Below are positions 1-9,060 of a stretch of DNA of 64,000 nt, one piece after another; the first letter of the stretch is position 1; each line of letters begins with the position of its first letter. This DNA comes from an uncultured Marvinbryantia sp. (lineage in GTDB: Bacteria; Bacillota; Clostridia; Lachnospirales; Lachnospiraceae), in NCBI RefSeq assembly GCF_905201705.1, contig NZ_CAJKOX010000007.1, positions 80,616-144,615 on the forward strand. The letters are read 5' to 3'. Under the pieces are notes generated by a model. The model was not told where the DNA came from. It ran no database searches and worked only from the letters and a program-made list of their open reading frames with translations. The translations under genes and the position numbers were made by a program.

Positions 1-1
1 T

Positions 2-1120
2 GTTTCCGAGGCGTTCGAGCTTGGCTCCACCTACAAGCCGATCGTGGTGGCGTCGGCGCTCGACAGCGGCAGTATCACAACGAACTTCGGCGTTACCTGC
101 AACGGCTATCTGCAGCCGGTGACGGAGGAGGATCCGATCAACTGTACCGGCATTCACGGGGAGGAGACGCTGGGGGATGTGCTGAAAAACTCCTGCAACC
201 CCGGTATGATGACGATCGGTATGGACATGGGCGTGGATGTCTTCTGTAAATATCAGGATATTTTTGGCTTTGGAAAACGTACCGGCATCGACCTGCCGAA
301 TGAAAATTCCGGCGCGCTGCACGGGGTCAATAAAATGGGGATCATGGAGCTGAGTACCTGTTCCTTTGGACAGGGCTTTACGGCGACGATGATCCAGGAA
401 CTGGCAGCGTTCTGCGCAGTAGTGAACGGCGGCTACTATTATAAGCCGCATGTGGCGAAGCAGATTCTTGATGAGAACAACAGCGTAGTTTCCAATATTG
501 AGCCGCTGCTGATCTCACAGCCGGTATCCACGAAAACTTCCTATCAGCTGCGGGATTACCTGGAGATGGTAGTCACAGAGGGCACCGCGACGGACGCACA
601 GATCGCAGGCTATGATATCGGCGGAAAAACCGGAACGGCGGAAAAAATTCCGCGTGGAAACGGAAAATACATTATTTCCTATATCGCGGCGGCGCCGATC
701 GACGATCCGCAGGTGGTTGTCTACGCGGTGATCGACGAACCGAACATCGAGAACCAGGAGGACGGGTCCTACACGAAGAATCTTGTGAAAAGTATCATGC
801 AGGAAATTCTGCCGTACATGGGCATCTATCCCACCGGGGAGCTTACGGAGGAGGAACAGCAGAACCTCGGTATGCAGGTCGACAGAGAGCCGGAGACCGA
901 GATGGTGGCGCAGTACGTGTATGACGAGTGGGGCAATATAATGTATGATGAGACGACCTGGGAGCCGCTCACCGAGCTGGTTCCTGTGGAAGTGACAGAA
1001 AGCGAGTACGAGGCGGACAACGTATACGGAAACGTAGCGCCGCCCACGCAGTCAGACGACGGCACCGTGGACGAAAACCAGGCGGACGCCGCAAATCCGG
1101 AGGAATATATCTACGAGTAA
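2..1120 (+). CDS. Class B penicillin-binding protein (FtsI/SpoVD type), 5' end missing
   Basis: This is the C-terminal transpeptidase part of a class B PBP that cross-links peptidoglycan at the outer face of the membrane. The reading frame is open from base 2, so the start and the N-terminal dimerisation domain lie outside the window. The active-site Ser-Thr-Tyr-Lys (SxxK) is at bases 26-37, followed by Ser-Cys-Asn (SxN) in KNSCNP and Lys-Thr-Gly-Thr (KTG) in GGKTGTAEK, so all three catalytic motifs are present. The last ~70 residues form an acidic Glu/Asp-rich tail without a PASTA domain. It is followed by a second class B PBP and mraY, as in division clusters. Whether it is the vegetative FtsI or the sporulation SpoVD cannot be decided from this fragment. 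Confidence 0.93.
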   Translation, partial: VSEAFELGSTYKPIVVASALDSGSITTNFGVTCNGYLQPVTEEDPINCTGIHGEETLGDVLKNSCNPGMMTIGMDMGVDVFCKYQDIFGFGKRTGIDLPNENSGALHGVNKMGIMELSTCSFGQGFTATMIQELAAFCAVVNGGYYYKPHVAKQILDENNSVVSNIEPLLISQPVSTKTSYQLRDYLEMVVTEGTATDAQIAGYDIGGKTGTAEKIPRGNGKYIISYIAAAPIDDPQVVVYAVIDEPNIENQEDGSYTKNLVKSIMQEILPYMGIYPTGELTEEEQQNLGMQVDREPETEMVAQYVYDEWGNIMYDETTWEPLTELVPVEVTESEYEADNVYGNVAPPTQSDDGTVDENQADAANPEEYIYE

Positions 1121-1125
1121 ACATA

Positions 1126-1181
1126 ACTCTGCAGAAGGATTCATAAACTACAGTGAATACCTTCTGCGGAGTTTTTGTTTT
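1126..1181 (+). terminator. Hairpin plus T-run between the two PBP genes
   Basis: ACTC-T-GCAGAAGG (1126-1138) pairs with CCTTCTGC-G-GAGT (1160-1172), a 13-bp stem with one T-G wobble, followed by TTTTTGTTTT. It has the shape of an intrinsic terminator. The GGAG that would serve as ribosome-binding site for the next PBP (1168-1171) lies inside the second arm. Confidence 0.6.
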
Positions 1182-3006
1182 GAGACTGAAAACATTTCAC
1201 CGGAAAAAAGTGGTCACTGTATTTCTTGTCTGCATGCTTGCACTCGTGTTTCTCGCGGGGCGTCTGATGAAGCTGATGCTGTTCGAATCAGAGTACTACG
1301 CGAAGAAGGCGCAGGATCTGCATGAGCGCGAACGCGACATTAAGGCGGCCCGCGGCCGGATCCTTGACGCCTGCGGAAATGTGCTTGCCACGAACCAGAC
1401 AGTCTGCACGATCTCCGTCATTCACAGCCAGATTGAGGACCCGGAGGCGGTTATCCGTGCGCTGACAGAGGAGCTCGGTCTTTCCGAGGAGACGGTGCGA
1501 AAGCGCGTGGAGAAGCGCAGCTCTATCGAGCGTATTGAGACAAACGTTGACAAGGAGATCGGCGACAGGATCCGTGAAATGAATCTGGCGGGCGTGAAAG
1601 TGGACGAGGATTTTAAGCGCTGGTATCCCTACGGCACGCTCGCCTCCAAGGTGCTCGGCTTTACCGGCGGCGACAACCAGGGTATCGTCGGGCTGGAGGT
1701 AAAATATGAGGATATTTTAAAGGGGAGCGACGGCAAGATTCTCACACTCACGGACGCGCGCGGCGTGGAGCTGCCGGAGGCGGGCGAGAGCCGCCTGGAG
1801 CCGATCGCAGGGAATGATCTATGCATCAGTCTTGACGCCAATATCCAGAAATTTGCAGAGCAGGCGGCTGAAAAGGTAATGGAGAAGAAGAGCGCCGACC
1901 GCGTTTCCATTATTATTATGCGGCCGTCAAACGGGGAGATCCTGGCGATGGTCGATGTGCCGGAATTTGACCTTAATAATCCCTTCGAGCTAAATTCGGT
2001 GGATGCGGCGGCGGATACGGCCACACAGGCAGAGAGTGACGCCGGGCAGGAGGAAAGCGCCGGCACGGATGCTGCAGAAGCCATGACGGATGCCGAGCGG
2101 CAGGACGCCTGGAACCGGATGTGGCGCAACGGCTGCATCAACGACACCTACGAGCCGGGTTCCACCTTCAAGATCATCACGGCGTCCGCCGGGCTGGAGG
2201 AGGGCGTTGTATCCCTCACCGATCAGTTTTCCTGCCCGGGCTACAAGATCGTGGAGGACAGAAAAATCCGCTGCCACAAGGTGGTGGGGCATGGAAGTGA
2301 GAATTTCGTGCAGGGCGCGCAGAATTCCTGCAACCCGGTGTTTATCGAGGTGGGGCTGCGGCTGGGCGTGGAGCGGTATTACCATTATTTTGAACAGTTC
2401 GGGCTTCTCTCAAAAACCGGCATCGACCTGCCTGGCGAGGCTGCGACCATCATGCACAAGATGGAAAATATGGGGCAGGTGGAGCTTGCCACCGTCGCCT
2501 TCGGACAGTCATTCCAGATCACGCCGATCCAGCTTATCACTACCGTCAGCTCGCTGATCAACGGCGGCAGGCGCATTACGCCGCATTTCGGCGTAGAGGT
2601 GCGCGACAATGAAGGAACGCTTTTGAAGGTGCTGGAATATCCGGAAGGGGAGCAGATTTTGTCAGAAGAGACCTCCGAAAAACTGCGCTATGTGCTGGAG
2701 CAGGTAGTGGACGGCGGCTCCGGCAAAAACGCCTATCTGGAGGGGTATCATGTCGGCGGAAAGACGGCTACCTCCGAGACGCTGCCGCGCAGTGCCAACA
2801 AATACATATCCTCCTTCATCGGTTTTGCTCCGGCGGACGATCCGCAGGTCATCGGGCTTTGCGTCATCCATAATCCGCAGGGCGTTTATTATGGCGGAAC
2901 GATCGCGGCGCCGGTCATCCGGGAAATTTTCTCCAATATCCTGCCATATCTTGAAATTGAGAAGGATGAGATGCGGGAGATACAGGATGTGACATCTGAT
3001 CACTAA
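1180..3006 (+). CDS. Class B penicillin-binding protein with an atypical KTA motif
   Basis: A second class B PBP, about 608 residues. It has a short cytoplasmic N-terminus, one membrane segment (about residues 10-30: VVTVFLVCMLALVFLAG), the PBP dimer domain and a transpeptidase domain. The active-site serine is in STFK (Ser328-Lys331), with SCN in QNSCNP. The third motif reads Lys-Thr-Ala-Thr (528-531) instead of the usual KTGT. An Ala/Glu/Asp/Thr-rich insertion of about 40 residues precedes the active site. I chose the TTG at 1180 because GGAG (1168-1171) sits 8 nt upstream; the upstream GTG at 1153 has no such site. The gene forms a division-cluster pair with the PBP before it and mraY after it. 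Confidence 0.88.
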   Translation: MRLKTFHRKKVVTVFLVCMLALVFLAGRLMKLMLFESEYYAKKAQDLHERERDIKAARGRILDACGNVLATNQTVCTISVIHSQIEDPEAVIRALTEELGLSEETVRKRVEKRSSIERIETNVDKEIGDRIREMNLAGVKVDEDFKRWYPYGTLASKVLGFTGGDNQGIVGLEVKYEDILKGSDGKILTLTDARGVELPEAGESRLEPIAGNDLCISLDANIQKFAEQAAEKVMEKKSADRVSIIIMRPSNGEILAMVDVPEFDLNNPFELNSVDAAADTATQAESDAGQEESAGTDAAEAMTDAERQDAWNRMWRNGCINDTYEPGSTFKIITASAGLEEGVVSLTDQFSCPGYKIVEDRKIRCHKVVGHGSENFVQGAQNSCNPVFIEVGLRLGVERYYHYFEQFGLLSKTGIDLPGEAATIMHKMENMGQVELATVAFGQSFQITPIQLITTVSSLINGGRRITPHFGVEVRDNEGTLLKVLEYPEGEQILSEETSEKLRYVLEQVVDGGSGKNAYLEGYHVGGKTATSETLPRSANKYISSFIGFAPADDPQVIGLCVIHNPQGVYYGGTIAAPVIREIFSNILPYLEIEKDEMREIQDVTSDH

Positions 3007-3026
3007 GTTTTGGTTGCCTAATAGAG

Positions 3027-3061
3027 AAAAAAGACTTATAATTCAGATATATAGTCTTTTT
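3027..3061 (+). terminator. Terminator-like hairpin upstream of mraY
   Basis: AAAAAGACT pairs with AGTCTTTTT around an ATA/TAT-extended loop, and the T-run forms the second arm. The ribosome-binding site AGGAGG of mraY follows at once. This may attenuate transcription within the cell-wall cluster; the stem is AT-rich and modest. Confidence 0.4.
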
Positions 3062-3075
3062 CAGGAGGATAAAAA

Positions 3076-4035
3076 ATGATAAGTTTGGAAATAGTCTGGT
3101 CGCTGCTGATCGCCTTTGCCATCAGTGTGATTTTAAGCCCCTTTGTGATCCCCTTCCTTCGCAAACTGAAGGTGGGAAATACTGAGCGCACGGACGGGGT
3201 GGAGTCGCATCTGAAAAAAAACGGTACGCCGACGATGGGCGGTCTGATCATTCTGATCAGCGTGCTGATCACCTCGCTTTTATTTATCGGGCGCTATCCG
3301 CGCATCATTCCGATCCTGTTCCTCACGCTCGGCTTCGGGATCATCGGTTTTCTGGATGACTATCTGAAGGTCGTGCTGCGCCGCTCGGATGGACTGCTGC
3401 CAAAGCAGAAATTCATCCTGCAGATTGTTATTACGACGATCTTTGTGATCTACATACTGGTGGTCGATCCCGACTGTTTGCTGATCATGCTGCCGTTTAC
3501 CGGAGGAATGTATTTTGACTGTGTGTGGGTGACGGTGCCGCTTGTCTATCTGGTGGTGCTCGGCACGGTCAACGGCGTGAATTTCACCGACGGACTGGAT
3601 GGGCTTGCCACGGGTGTCACAACGATGGTGGCGGTGTTCTTTACGATCGTTTCCATGGGAACGCAGGCGGGCATCGAGCCGATCACGGCGGCAGTCACCG
3701 GAGCGCTCTTAGGGTTCCTTTTGTTTAACTCGCATCCGGCGCAGGTATTTATGGGCGATACCGGTTCCCTTGCGCTCGGCGGCTTTGTGGCGGGCTGCGC
3801 CTATGTGCTGCAGATCCCCATCCTGATCCCGGTGTTTGGCTTCATCTATATGATCGAGGTGATCTCGGTGATCATCCAGGTCACTTACTTTAAAAAGACA
3901 GGCGGTAAAAGATTTTTTAAGATGGCTCCGATCCATCACCACTTCGAGCTCTGCGGCTGGTCGGAGACGCAGATCGTGGCGGCTTTCACGATAGTCACAG
4001 CGCTGCTGTGCCTGATCTGCCTGTGCGGACTGTAG
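3076..4035 (+). CDS. mraY: Phospho-N-acetylmuramoyl-pentapeptide transferase
   Basis: MraY transfers phospho-MurNAc-pentapeptide from UDP to undecaprenyl phosphate, giving lipid I at the inner membrane face. The 319-residue product is of normal family length, with about ten membrane segments. Family signatures are visible: GTPTMGG near residue 52, the Asp pair in FLDDYLKV, NFTDGLDGLA and the C-terminal HHHFE with downstream GW. AGGAGG lies 8 nt before the ATG. It sits between the PBP pair and murD, the usual order in Firmicutes. Confidence 0.98.
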   Translation: MISLEIVWSLLIAFAISVILSPFVIPFLRKLKVGNTERTDGVESHLKKNGTPTMGGLIILISVLITSLLFIGRYPRIIPILFLTLGFGIIGFLDDYLKVVLRRSDGLLPKQKFILQIVITTIFVIYILVVDPDCLLIMLPFTGGMYFDCVWVTVPLVYLVVLGTVNGVNFTDGLDGLATGVTTMVAVFFTIVSMGTQAGIEPITAAVTGALLGFLLFNSHPAQVFMGDTGSLALGGFVAGCAYVLQIPILIPVFGFIYMIEVISVIIQVTYFKKTGGKRFFKMAPIHHHFELCGWSETQIVAAFTIVTALLCLICLCGL

Positions 4036-4074
4036 GGATTTAAATAGGTTTTGCAAAAAACGGAGGAGAACGAC

Positions 4075-5436
4075 ATGGATTTACAAAATAAAAAGGTACT
4101 GGTTTTCGGGACAGGCATCAGCGGCATCGCCGCGGCGCAGCTCTTAAAAAGAATGGGCGCCTGTCCGGTACTCTTTGACGGAAATGCGACCTTAAAAAAA
4201 GAGGATATCTACGAGAAGCTTGGCGAGTCTGAGACGGAGCTTTATCTCGGTGAGCTGCCGGGGGAAGTGATAGAGCAGCTTTCTCTGGTGGTGTTAAGTC
4301 CCGGCGTGCCCACGGACCTTCCGCTGGTGAATACTCTGCGCGAGCGCGGTCTTCGCATATGGGGTGAGATTGAGCTTGCCTATGAAAACAGCCGCGGCGA
4401 CGTGCTTGCGATTACCGGTACAAACGGAAAGACGACCACCACCAGCCTGCTTGGCGCGATCATGGAGCACGTGCGGGATTCGGTGTTTATTGTCGGAAAT
4501 ATCGGCACGCCCTACACACAGATGGTTACGCAGACCGCAGATAATTCCGTGACAGTCGCGGAGATCAGCAGCTTCCAGCTGGAGACCATTGAGGCGTTCC
4601 GCCCGAAGGTCAGCGCGATCTTAAATATCACGCCGGATCATCTGAACCGGCATCATACCATGGAAGAATACATACGGGTAAAGGAGCTGATCACCGCAAA
4701 CCAGACGCCGGAGGATACCTGCGTTTTGAATTATGAGGATGAGGTCCTGCGGAAATTTGGCCAAACGCTTTCCTGCCGCGTCATATTTTTCAGCAGCCTG
4801 CGTACATTAGAAAAAGGAATTTCTTTGAACGGCGATATGATCGAATACCGTGACGGAAATTCGGTCATCTCCTTCTGCAGCACGAAGGAGCTGAAGCTTC
4901 CGGGAAGACACAATTACGAGAATGTAATGGCGGCTGCGGCGATGGCGCTGGCATACGGCGTTTCCGTGGAGGACATCTGCTATGTGCTGAAGCGCTTCAC
5001 GGCGGTAGAACACCGTATCGAATTTGTGGCTGAGGTGGACGGTGTCGTCTACTACAATGATTCCAAGGGAACAAATCCGGACGCTGCCATCAAGGGCATT
5101 CAGGCGATGGATCGTCCGACGCTGCTCATCGGCGGCGGTTACGACAAAAATTCCGACTATGAGGAGTGGATCCGGGCGTTTGACGGCAAGGTGCGCTGCC
5201 TTGTGCTCATCGGTCAGACGCGTGAGAAGATCAGGGCGGCGGCGGAGCGCTGCGGCTTCACAGACACCGTGCTCTGCGACTCCTTTGAGGAAGCCTTCCG
5301 CTTCTGCGCGGAGCACGCACAGAAGGGCGACGCTGTGCTTCTCTCGCCCGCCTGCGCAAGCTGGGGAATGTTCCAGAATTACGAGGTGCGCGGCAGGGTA
5401 TTTAAAGAGATGGTGCATCGGCTGGAGAAGAGATAA
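4075..5436 (+). CDS. murD: UDP-N-acetylmuramoyl-L-alanine--D-glutamate ligase
   Basis: MurD adds D-glutamate to UDP-MurNAc-L-Ala in the cytoplasm using ATP. The protein has 453 residues, a normal length: an N-terminal nucleotide-sugar domain (FGTGISGIAAAQ), a central ATPase domain with the P-loop GTNGKTTTT and a C-terminal domain containing DSKGTNPDA. The ATG at 4075 was chosen over an earlier in-frame start because GGAGGAG precedes it by a few bases. It lies 39 nt after mraY and 24 nt before ftsW, so co-transcription is likely. Confidence 0.97.
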   Translation: MDLQNKKVLVFGTGISGIAAAQLLKRMGACPVLFDGNATLKKEDIYEKLGESETELYLGELPGEVIEQLSLVVLSPGVPTDLPLVNTLRERGLRIWGEIELAYENSRGDVLAITGTNGKTTTTSLLGAIMEHVRDSVFIVGNIGTPYTQMVTQTADNSVTVAEISSFQLETIEAFRPKVSAILNITPDHLNRHHTMEEYIRVKELITANQTPEDTCVLNYEDEVLRKFGQTLSCRVIFFSSLRTLEKGISLNGDMIEYRDGNSVISFCSTKELKLPGRHNYENVMAAAAMALAYGVSVEDICYVLKRFTAVEHRIEFVAEVDGVVYYNDSKGTNPDAAIKGIQAMDRPTLLIGGGYDKNSDYEEWIRAFDGKVRCLVLIGQTREKIRAAAERCGFTDTVLCDSFEEAFRFCAEHAQKGDAVLLSPACASWGMFQNYEVRGRVFKEMVHRLEKR

Positions 5437-5460
5437 AATAGAATTGACAGGAGTGGTTTC

Positions 5461-6558
5461 GTGCATCCGGAAAAGAAGAATCTGGATTTCACACTGCTGA
5501 TAATTGTGCTTGCCCTAGTCATTTTCGGGCTGGTTACACTGCAAAGTACAAGCGCATACAACGGCAGCGTCCGCTTTCTGGATGCCGGCTACTATTTCAA
5601 AAAACAATTATTTGCCACAGCGCTCGGGCTGGCCGCTATGGGGATCATCTCCCGCATGGACTACCACATCTTTTCCCGGTTTGCCGTCTGGGGCTATCTT
5701 ATGTCCCTGGCGCTGTCGGGCGCGGTTCTGCTGGTGGGCGATTCCTACAACGGCTCAAAGCGCTGGCTGTCCCTGGGACCGCTTTCGTTTCAGCCCTCGG
5801 AGTTTGCAAAACCGGCGGTCATTCTGTTTCTCGCCTGGTTTATCAGCACGCGCAGAAAAAATCAGGGAAGCTTAAAGCTGCTGGTCGGCGTTGTGGCGCT
5901 GGTGCTGCCGATCGTTGGTCTGGTCGGCACGAATAACTTAAGCACGGCGATCATCATTTTGGGAATCGCCGTCATTCTGGCGTTTGTCTCCAACCCGAAA
6001 TATCTGCAGTTTGTGTGGATCGGAGCGACGGGCGTCGGATTTATTGCCGTTTTTCTGAGCATGGAGCAGTATCGGATGGAGCGTCTCGCCATCTGGCGCA
6101 ATCCGGAAGCCTACGAGAAGGGCTTTCAGACCATCCAGGGGCTTTATGCGATCGGCTCCGGCGGGCTCTTTGGCAGAGGGCTTGGCGAGAGCCTGCAGAA
6201 GCTCGGGTTTGTGCCCGAGGCGCAGAACGACATGATCTTTTCCATCATCTGCGAGGAGCTTGGTCTGATGGGCGCGCTGCTTCTGCTGTTTATTTTTCTT
6301 TTGATGCTCTGGCGGTTCATGGTGATCGCCACGCACGCGCCCGATCTGTTCGGCGCGCTGATCTGTGCCGGAATCATGGGGCATATTGCTATTCAGGTTA
6401 TTTTAAACGTTGCGGTGGTCACAAACACGATCCCGAACACCGGAATCACGCTGCCATTTATCAGCTACGGCGGCACCTCCGTGCTTTTTCTGCTCTCTGA
6501 AATGGGGCTGGCGCTCTCCGTCAGCAGGTGGCAAAAAGGAAACTCCGGCATATACTAA
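5461..6558 (+). CDS. ftsW: FtsW/RodA/SpoVE-family peptidoglycan glycosyltransferase
   Basis: A SEDS-family integral membrane protein of 365 residues that polymerises lipid II together with a partner class B PBP. Hydrophobic segments run through the whole sequence. Recognisable SEDS features are KRWLSLGPLSFQPSEFAK (about residues 100-117), the loop with YEKGFQTIQGLYAIGSGGLFG and the C-terminal NTIPNTGITLPFISYGGTS. The start is GTG at 5461 with AGGAG about 8 nt upstream. Its neighbours (murD, murA, two class B PBPs) fit a division or sporulation role; FtsW and SpoVE cannot be separated here. Confidence 0.95.
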   Translation: MHPEKKNLDFTLLIIVLALVIFGLVTLQSTSAYNGSVRFLDAGYYFKKQLFATALGLAAMGIISRMDYHIFSRFAVWGYLMSLALSGAVLLVGDSYNGSKRWLSLGPLSFQPSEFAKPAVILFLAWFISTRRKNQGSLKLLVGVVALVLPIVGLVGTNNLSTAIIILGIAVILAFVSNPKYLQFVWIGATGVGFIAVFLSMEQYRMERLAIWRNPEAYEKGFQTIQGLYAIGSGGLFGRGLGESLQKLGFVPEAQNDMIFSIICEELGLMGALLLLFIFLLMLWRFMVIATHAPDLFGALICAGIMGHIAIQVILNVAVVTNTIPNTGITLPFISYGGTSVLFLLSEMGLALSVSRWQKGNSGIY

Positions 6559-6587
6559 CGTATGTGTGTATGTGCGGAGGTAAGGGT

Positions 6588-7865
6588 GTGGATCGGATAC
6601 AGACCAGGGGCAACATTCCGCTGTGCGGAGAAGTGACAATACAGGGATCGAAGAATGCTGCCCTGCCGCTGATGGCGGCAGCGGTTCTTCACAGAGGAAC
6701 GACGGTACTCCACCGCTGTCCGCAGATCCTGGATGTGGAATATATGAGCGGGATCCTGCGCGGGCTTGGATGTACCGTGACGCGCGAAGGCCAGACACTG
6801 ATCATAGATGCGCGGGAAATAGCAGGCTGCCGCGTCCTGCCGCAGCTTGCCACGCGGCTGCGCGCTTCTGTGCTTCTGATGGGAAGCCTGCTCGGAAGAT
6901 GCGGCTGTGCGCGCCTGCCCTATCCGGGTGGCTGCACGATCGGACAGCGCCCGATCGACCTGCACCTGCAGGTGTTTGAACGTATGGGCGCGCAGATCCT
7001 GCCGGAGGAGGAAGAAATCGGCGTGTACGCCGGATCATGCTGTAAATCTGCAGAAGGCGCTCGTCTGCATGGCTGCTGCATCCGCCTTGCGTTTCCGAGT
7101 GTGGGTGCGACGGAGAACGCGATCCTTGGGGCTGTGCTTGCGGATGGCACGACGGTGCTCGACGGCTGCGCCCTGGAACCGGAGATCGCAGAGCTGTGCC
7201 GCTTTTTAAATGCGAAAGGAGCCAGGATCGAGGGGATCGGCAGAAGAAAGCTTACGATCACCGGCGTGACCGATCTGCAGGATTCACAGTATACACTGAT
7301 GCCGGATCGGATCGCCGCCGGTACATATCTGCTTGCGGCGGCGGGAACCGGAGGAAGCATTTCCGTGCGCGGCGTCTGCCCGGAGCATCTGGGCACGCTC
7401 ACTCAAATTTTGCAAAAAACCGGCGCACGGATAGAGACTTTTCGCGATACAGTCCGTATGGATGCGCAAGGGGCACACCGTTCGGTTCCTGCCATCCGGA
7501 CGGAGCCGTATCCGGGATTCCCGACAGATCTGCAGTCGCAGCTTATGGTGTTTCTGACCGGGGCGGACGGGATGAGCAGAATCGAGGAGCGGCTTTTCGA
7601 ATCGCGGTTTCTGATCGCGGAGGAGCTGCGCAGGATGGGCGCGGAGATCGTCACAGACGGGCAATGCGCTGTGATAAAAGGGAAAAAAAGACTGCAGGGA
7701 TGCACGGTGCAGGCGCAGGAACTGCGCGGGGGAGCGGCGCTTGTGGCGGCAGGTCTGATGGCCGAGGGAGAAACTATTATTTTGGGCAGTCATTTTATAA
7801 AGAGAGGCTATGAAGATATCTGCCGCGACCTTTCCGGTCTGGGGGCGGATATAAAAGAACTTTGA
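6588..7865 (+). CDS. murA: UDP-N-acetylglucosamine 1-carboxyvinyltransferase
   Basis: MurA condenses phosphoenolpyruvate with UDP-GlcNAc, the first committed step of peptidoglycan synthesis. The product has 425 residues. The substrate-binding GSKNAALPL and the loop PGGCTIGQRPIDLH with the catalytic (fosfomycin-target) Cys are intact. The start is taken as GTG at 6588, with CGGAGG 7 nt upstream; earlier in-frame codons overlap ftsW and lack a site. The position directly after ftsW and before divIB is where murG or murA sits in related genomes. The sequence is rather Cys-rich and diverged, so a second housekeeping MurA may exist elsewhere. Confidence 0.93.
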   Translation: MDRIQTRGNIPLCGEVTIQGSKNAALPLMAAAVLHRGTTVLHRCPQILDVEYMSGILRGLGCTVTREGQTLIIDAREIAGCRVLPQLATRLRASVLLMGSLLGRCGCARLPYPGGCTIGQRPIDLHLQVFERMGAQILPEEEEIGVYAGSCCKSAEGARLHGCCIRLAFPSVGATENAILGAVLADGTTVLDGCALEPEIAELCRFLNAKGARIEGIGRRKLTITGVTDLQDSQYTLMPDRIAAGTYLLAAAGTGGSISVRGVCPEHLGTLTQILQKTGARIETFRDTVRMDAQGAHRSVPAIRTEPYPGFPTDLQSQLMVFLTGADGMSRIEERLFESRFLIAEELRRMGAEIVTDGQCAVIKGKKRLQGCTVQAQELRGGAALVAAGLMAEGETIILGSHFIKRGYEDICRDLSGLGADIKEL

Positions 7866-7878
7866 GAGGTGTTTGTGC

Positions 7879-8955
7879 ATGGAACTGCAGAGGAGAAAAA
7901 AACGAAATCTGCTGAAGCTGCCGCTGCTGGTTTTTCTGGTGGTGGTCGTCATTGGCTTTGCGGTGATTTTCGGGCTGTTTCACATCCGGCAGGTGGACGT
8001 CATTGGAAATGAATTTTATTCTGCGGCAGAAATCCAGAAAATGGTAATGTCGGATTCTCTGGCGGAAAATACAATTTATCTTACCTGGAAATACAGCGAC
8101 CCGGAGGCGGCGGGGGAGCTTCCGTTTCTGAGCGCGGTGGAGGTAACGATGCTGCAGCCGTGGCATGTGCAGATCCGGGTGTATGAAAAAACAATTGCCG
8201 GATATCTGATGTTTTCCGGTTCGCGGGTATATTTCGATACCGACGGGAACGTTGTGGAAATTTCCGGGGAGGAGCGGGACGGCGTTCCGCCGGTATCCGG
8301 GGTTTCTATCGGGCAGCCGGCGCTCGGCGAGCCGCTGCCGGTAACGGATGACGCCTTTCTCGCTGATATCGTAGCGAACGCGCGCGCGCTGCATCAGAGC
8401 GGTCTGACGCCCGATGAAATTCATTATGATGATCAGCAGAATATGATTCTCTATTTTGGAGAAAGCCGGGTGATGCTGGGAGACACCTCCTACATGGAGG
8501 AAAAGCTGGAGGAGCTTGCCGCGATCTATCCGCAGATGGAGGGAATGTCCGGGACACTCCACATGGAGACCTATACGCCCGATGCCGTGTCCGTCCGTTT
8601 CGTTCCGGGTGAGCGCGGCGAGGAGGAACAGGAGCTGCTCATCAATCAGAACAGAGTATCATCCTCTGAGGAGGAGCAGACAGAAACCGATGAGAATGGC
8701 GAAATTGTCCCGTCCTCCGAGGAAGGAACAGCGGAAACCAGTGGGGAAACCGATGCGGAAAGCGGCGGCAGCGGCTATGTCGAGGACTCCAGCAGATTCT
8801 CAACCGACGCAAACGGCAACGAGATCTACACCGATGCAGCGGGCAACGTCACCACCAACCTCGATCAGCCTTATCTCGGCGACGACGGTCAGATCATCAC
8901 CGACGGCTATGGCTATATTGATCCGTATACGGGTGCGTATATTTTAAATAATTGA
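7879..8955 (+). CDS. divIB: Cell-division protein FtsQ/DivIB
   Basis: A bitopic division protein of 358 residues. A basic cytoplasmic start (QRRKKRN) is followed by one membrane helix (about residues 13-33), then a POTRA domain beginning FHIRQVDVIGNEFYS and a beta domain with PWHVQIRVYEK. The C-terminal ~110 residues are a low-complexity extracellular tail rich in Glu, Ser, Thr, Asp and Gly with runs such as DANGNEIYTDAAGN, longer than in typical DivIB. The ATG at 7879 is preceded by GAGAGG. It lies 13 nt after murA and before ftsZ, as expected for the FtsBLQ complex component. Confidence 0.9.
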   Translation: MELQRRKKRNLLKLPLLVFLVVVVIGFAVIFGLFHIRQVDVIGNEFYSAAEIQKMVMSDSLAENTIYLTWKYSDPEAAGELPFLSAVEVTMLQPWHVQIRVYEKTIAGYLMFSGSRVYFDTDGNVVEISGEERDGVPPVSGVSIGQPALGEPLPVTDDAFLADIVANARALHQSGLTPDEIHYDDQQNMILYFGESRVMLGDTSYMEEKLEELAAIYPQMEGMSGTLHMETYTPDAVSVRFVPGERGEEEQELLINQNRVSSSEEEQTETDENGEIVPSSEEGTAETSGETDAESGGSGYVEDSSRFSTDANGNEIYTDAAGNVTTNLDQPYLGDDGQIITDGYGYIDPYTGAYILNN

Positions 8956-8974
8956 TATTTAATAGAAAAAATAC

Positions 8975-9003
8975 TTGCTAAATCCCATGAAAACTTATAT
9001 TAT
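8975..9003 (+). promoter_or_regulatory. Sigma-A promoter of ftsZ
   Basis: TTGCTA (8975-8980), a 17-nt spacer and TATTAT (8998-9003). The predicted start lies about 50 nt before the ftsZ TTG codon, so ftsZ can be transcribed separately from the upstream cluster. Confidence 0.65.
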
Positions 9004-9060
9004 AGAGATAATAGTGGGAAAATACTGTCGTAGGACAGAGGACGAGAAGGAGGAAATACC

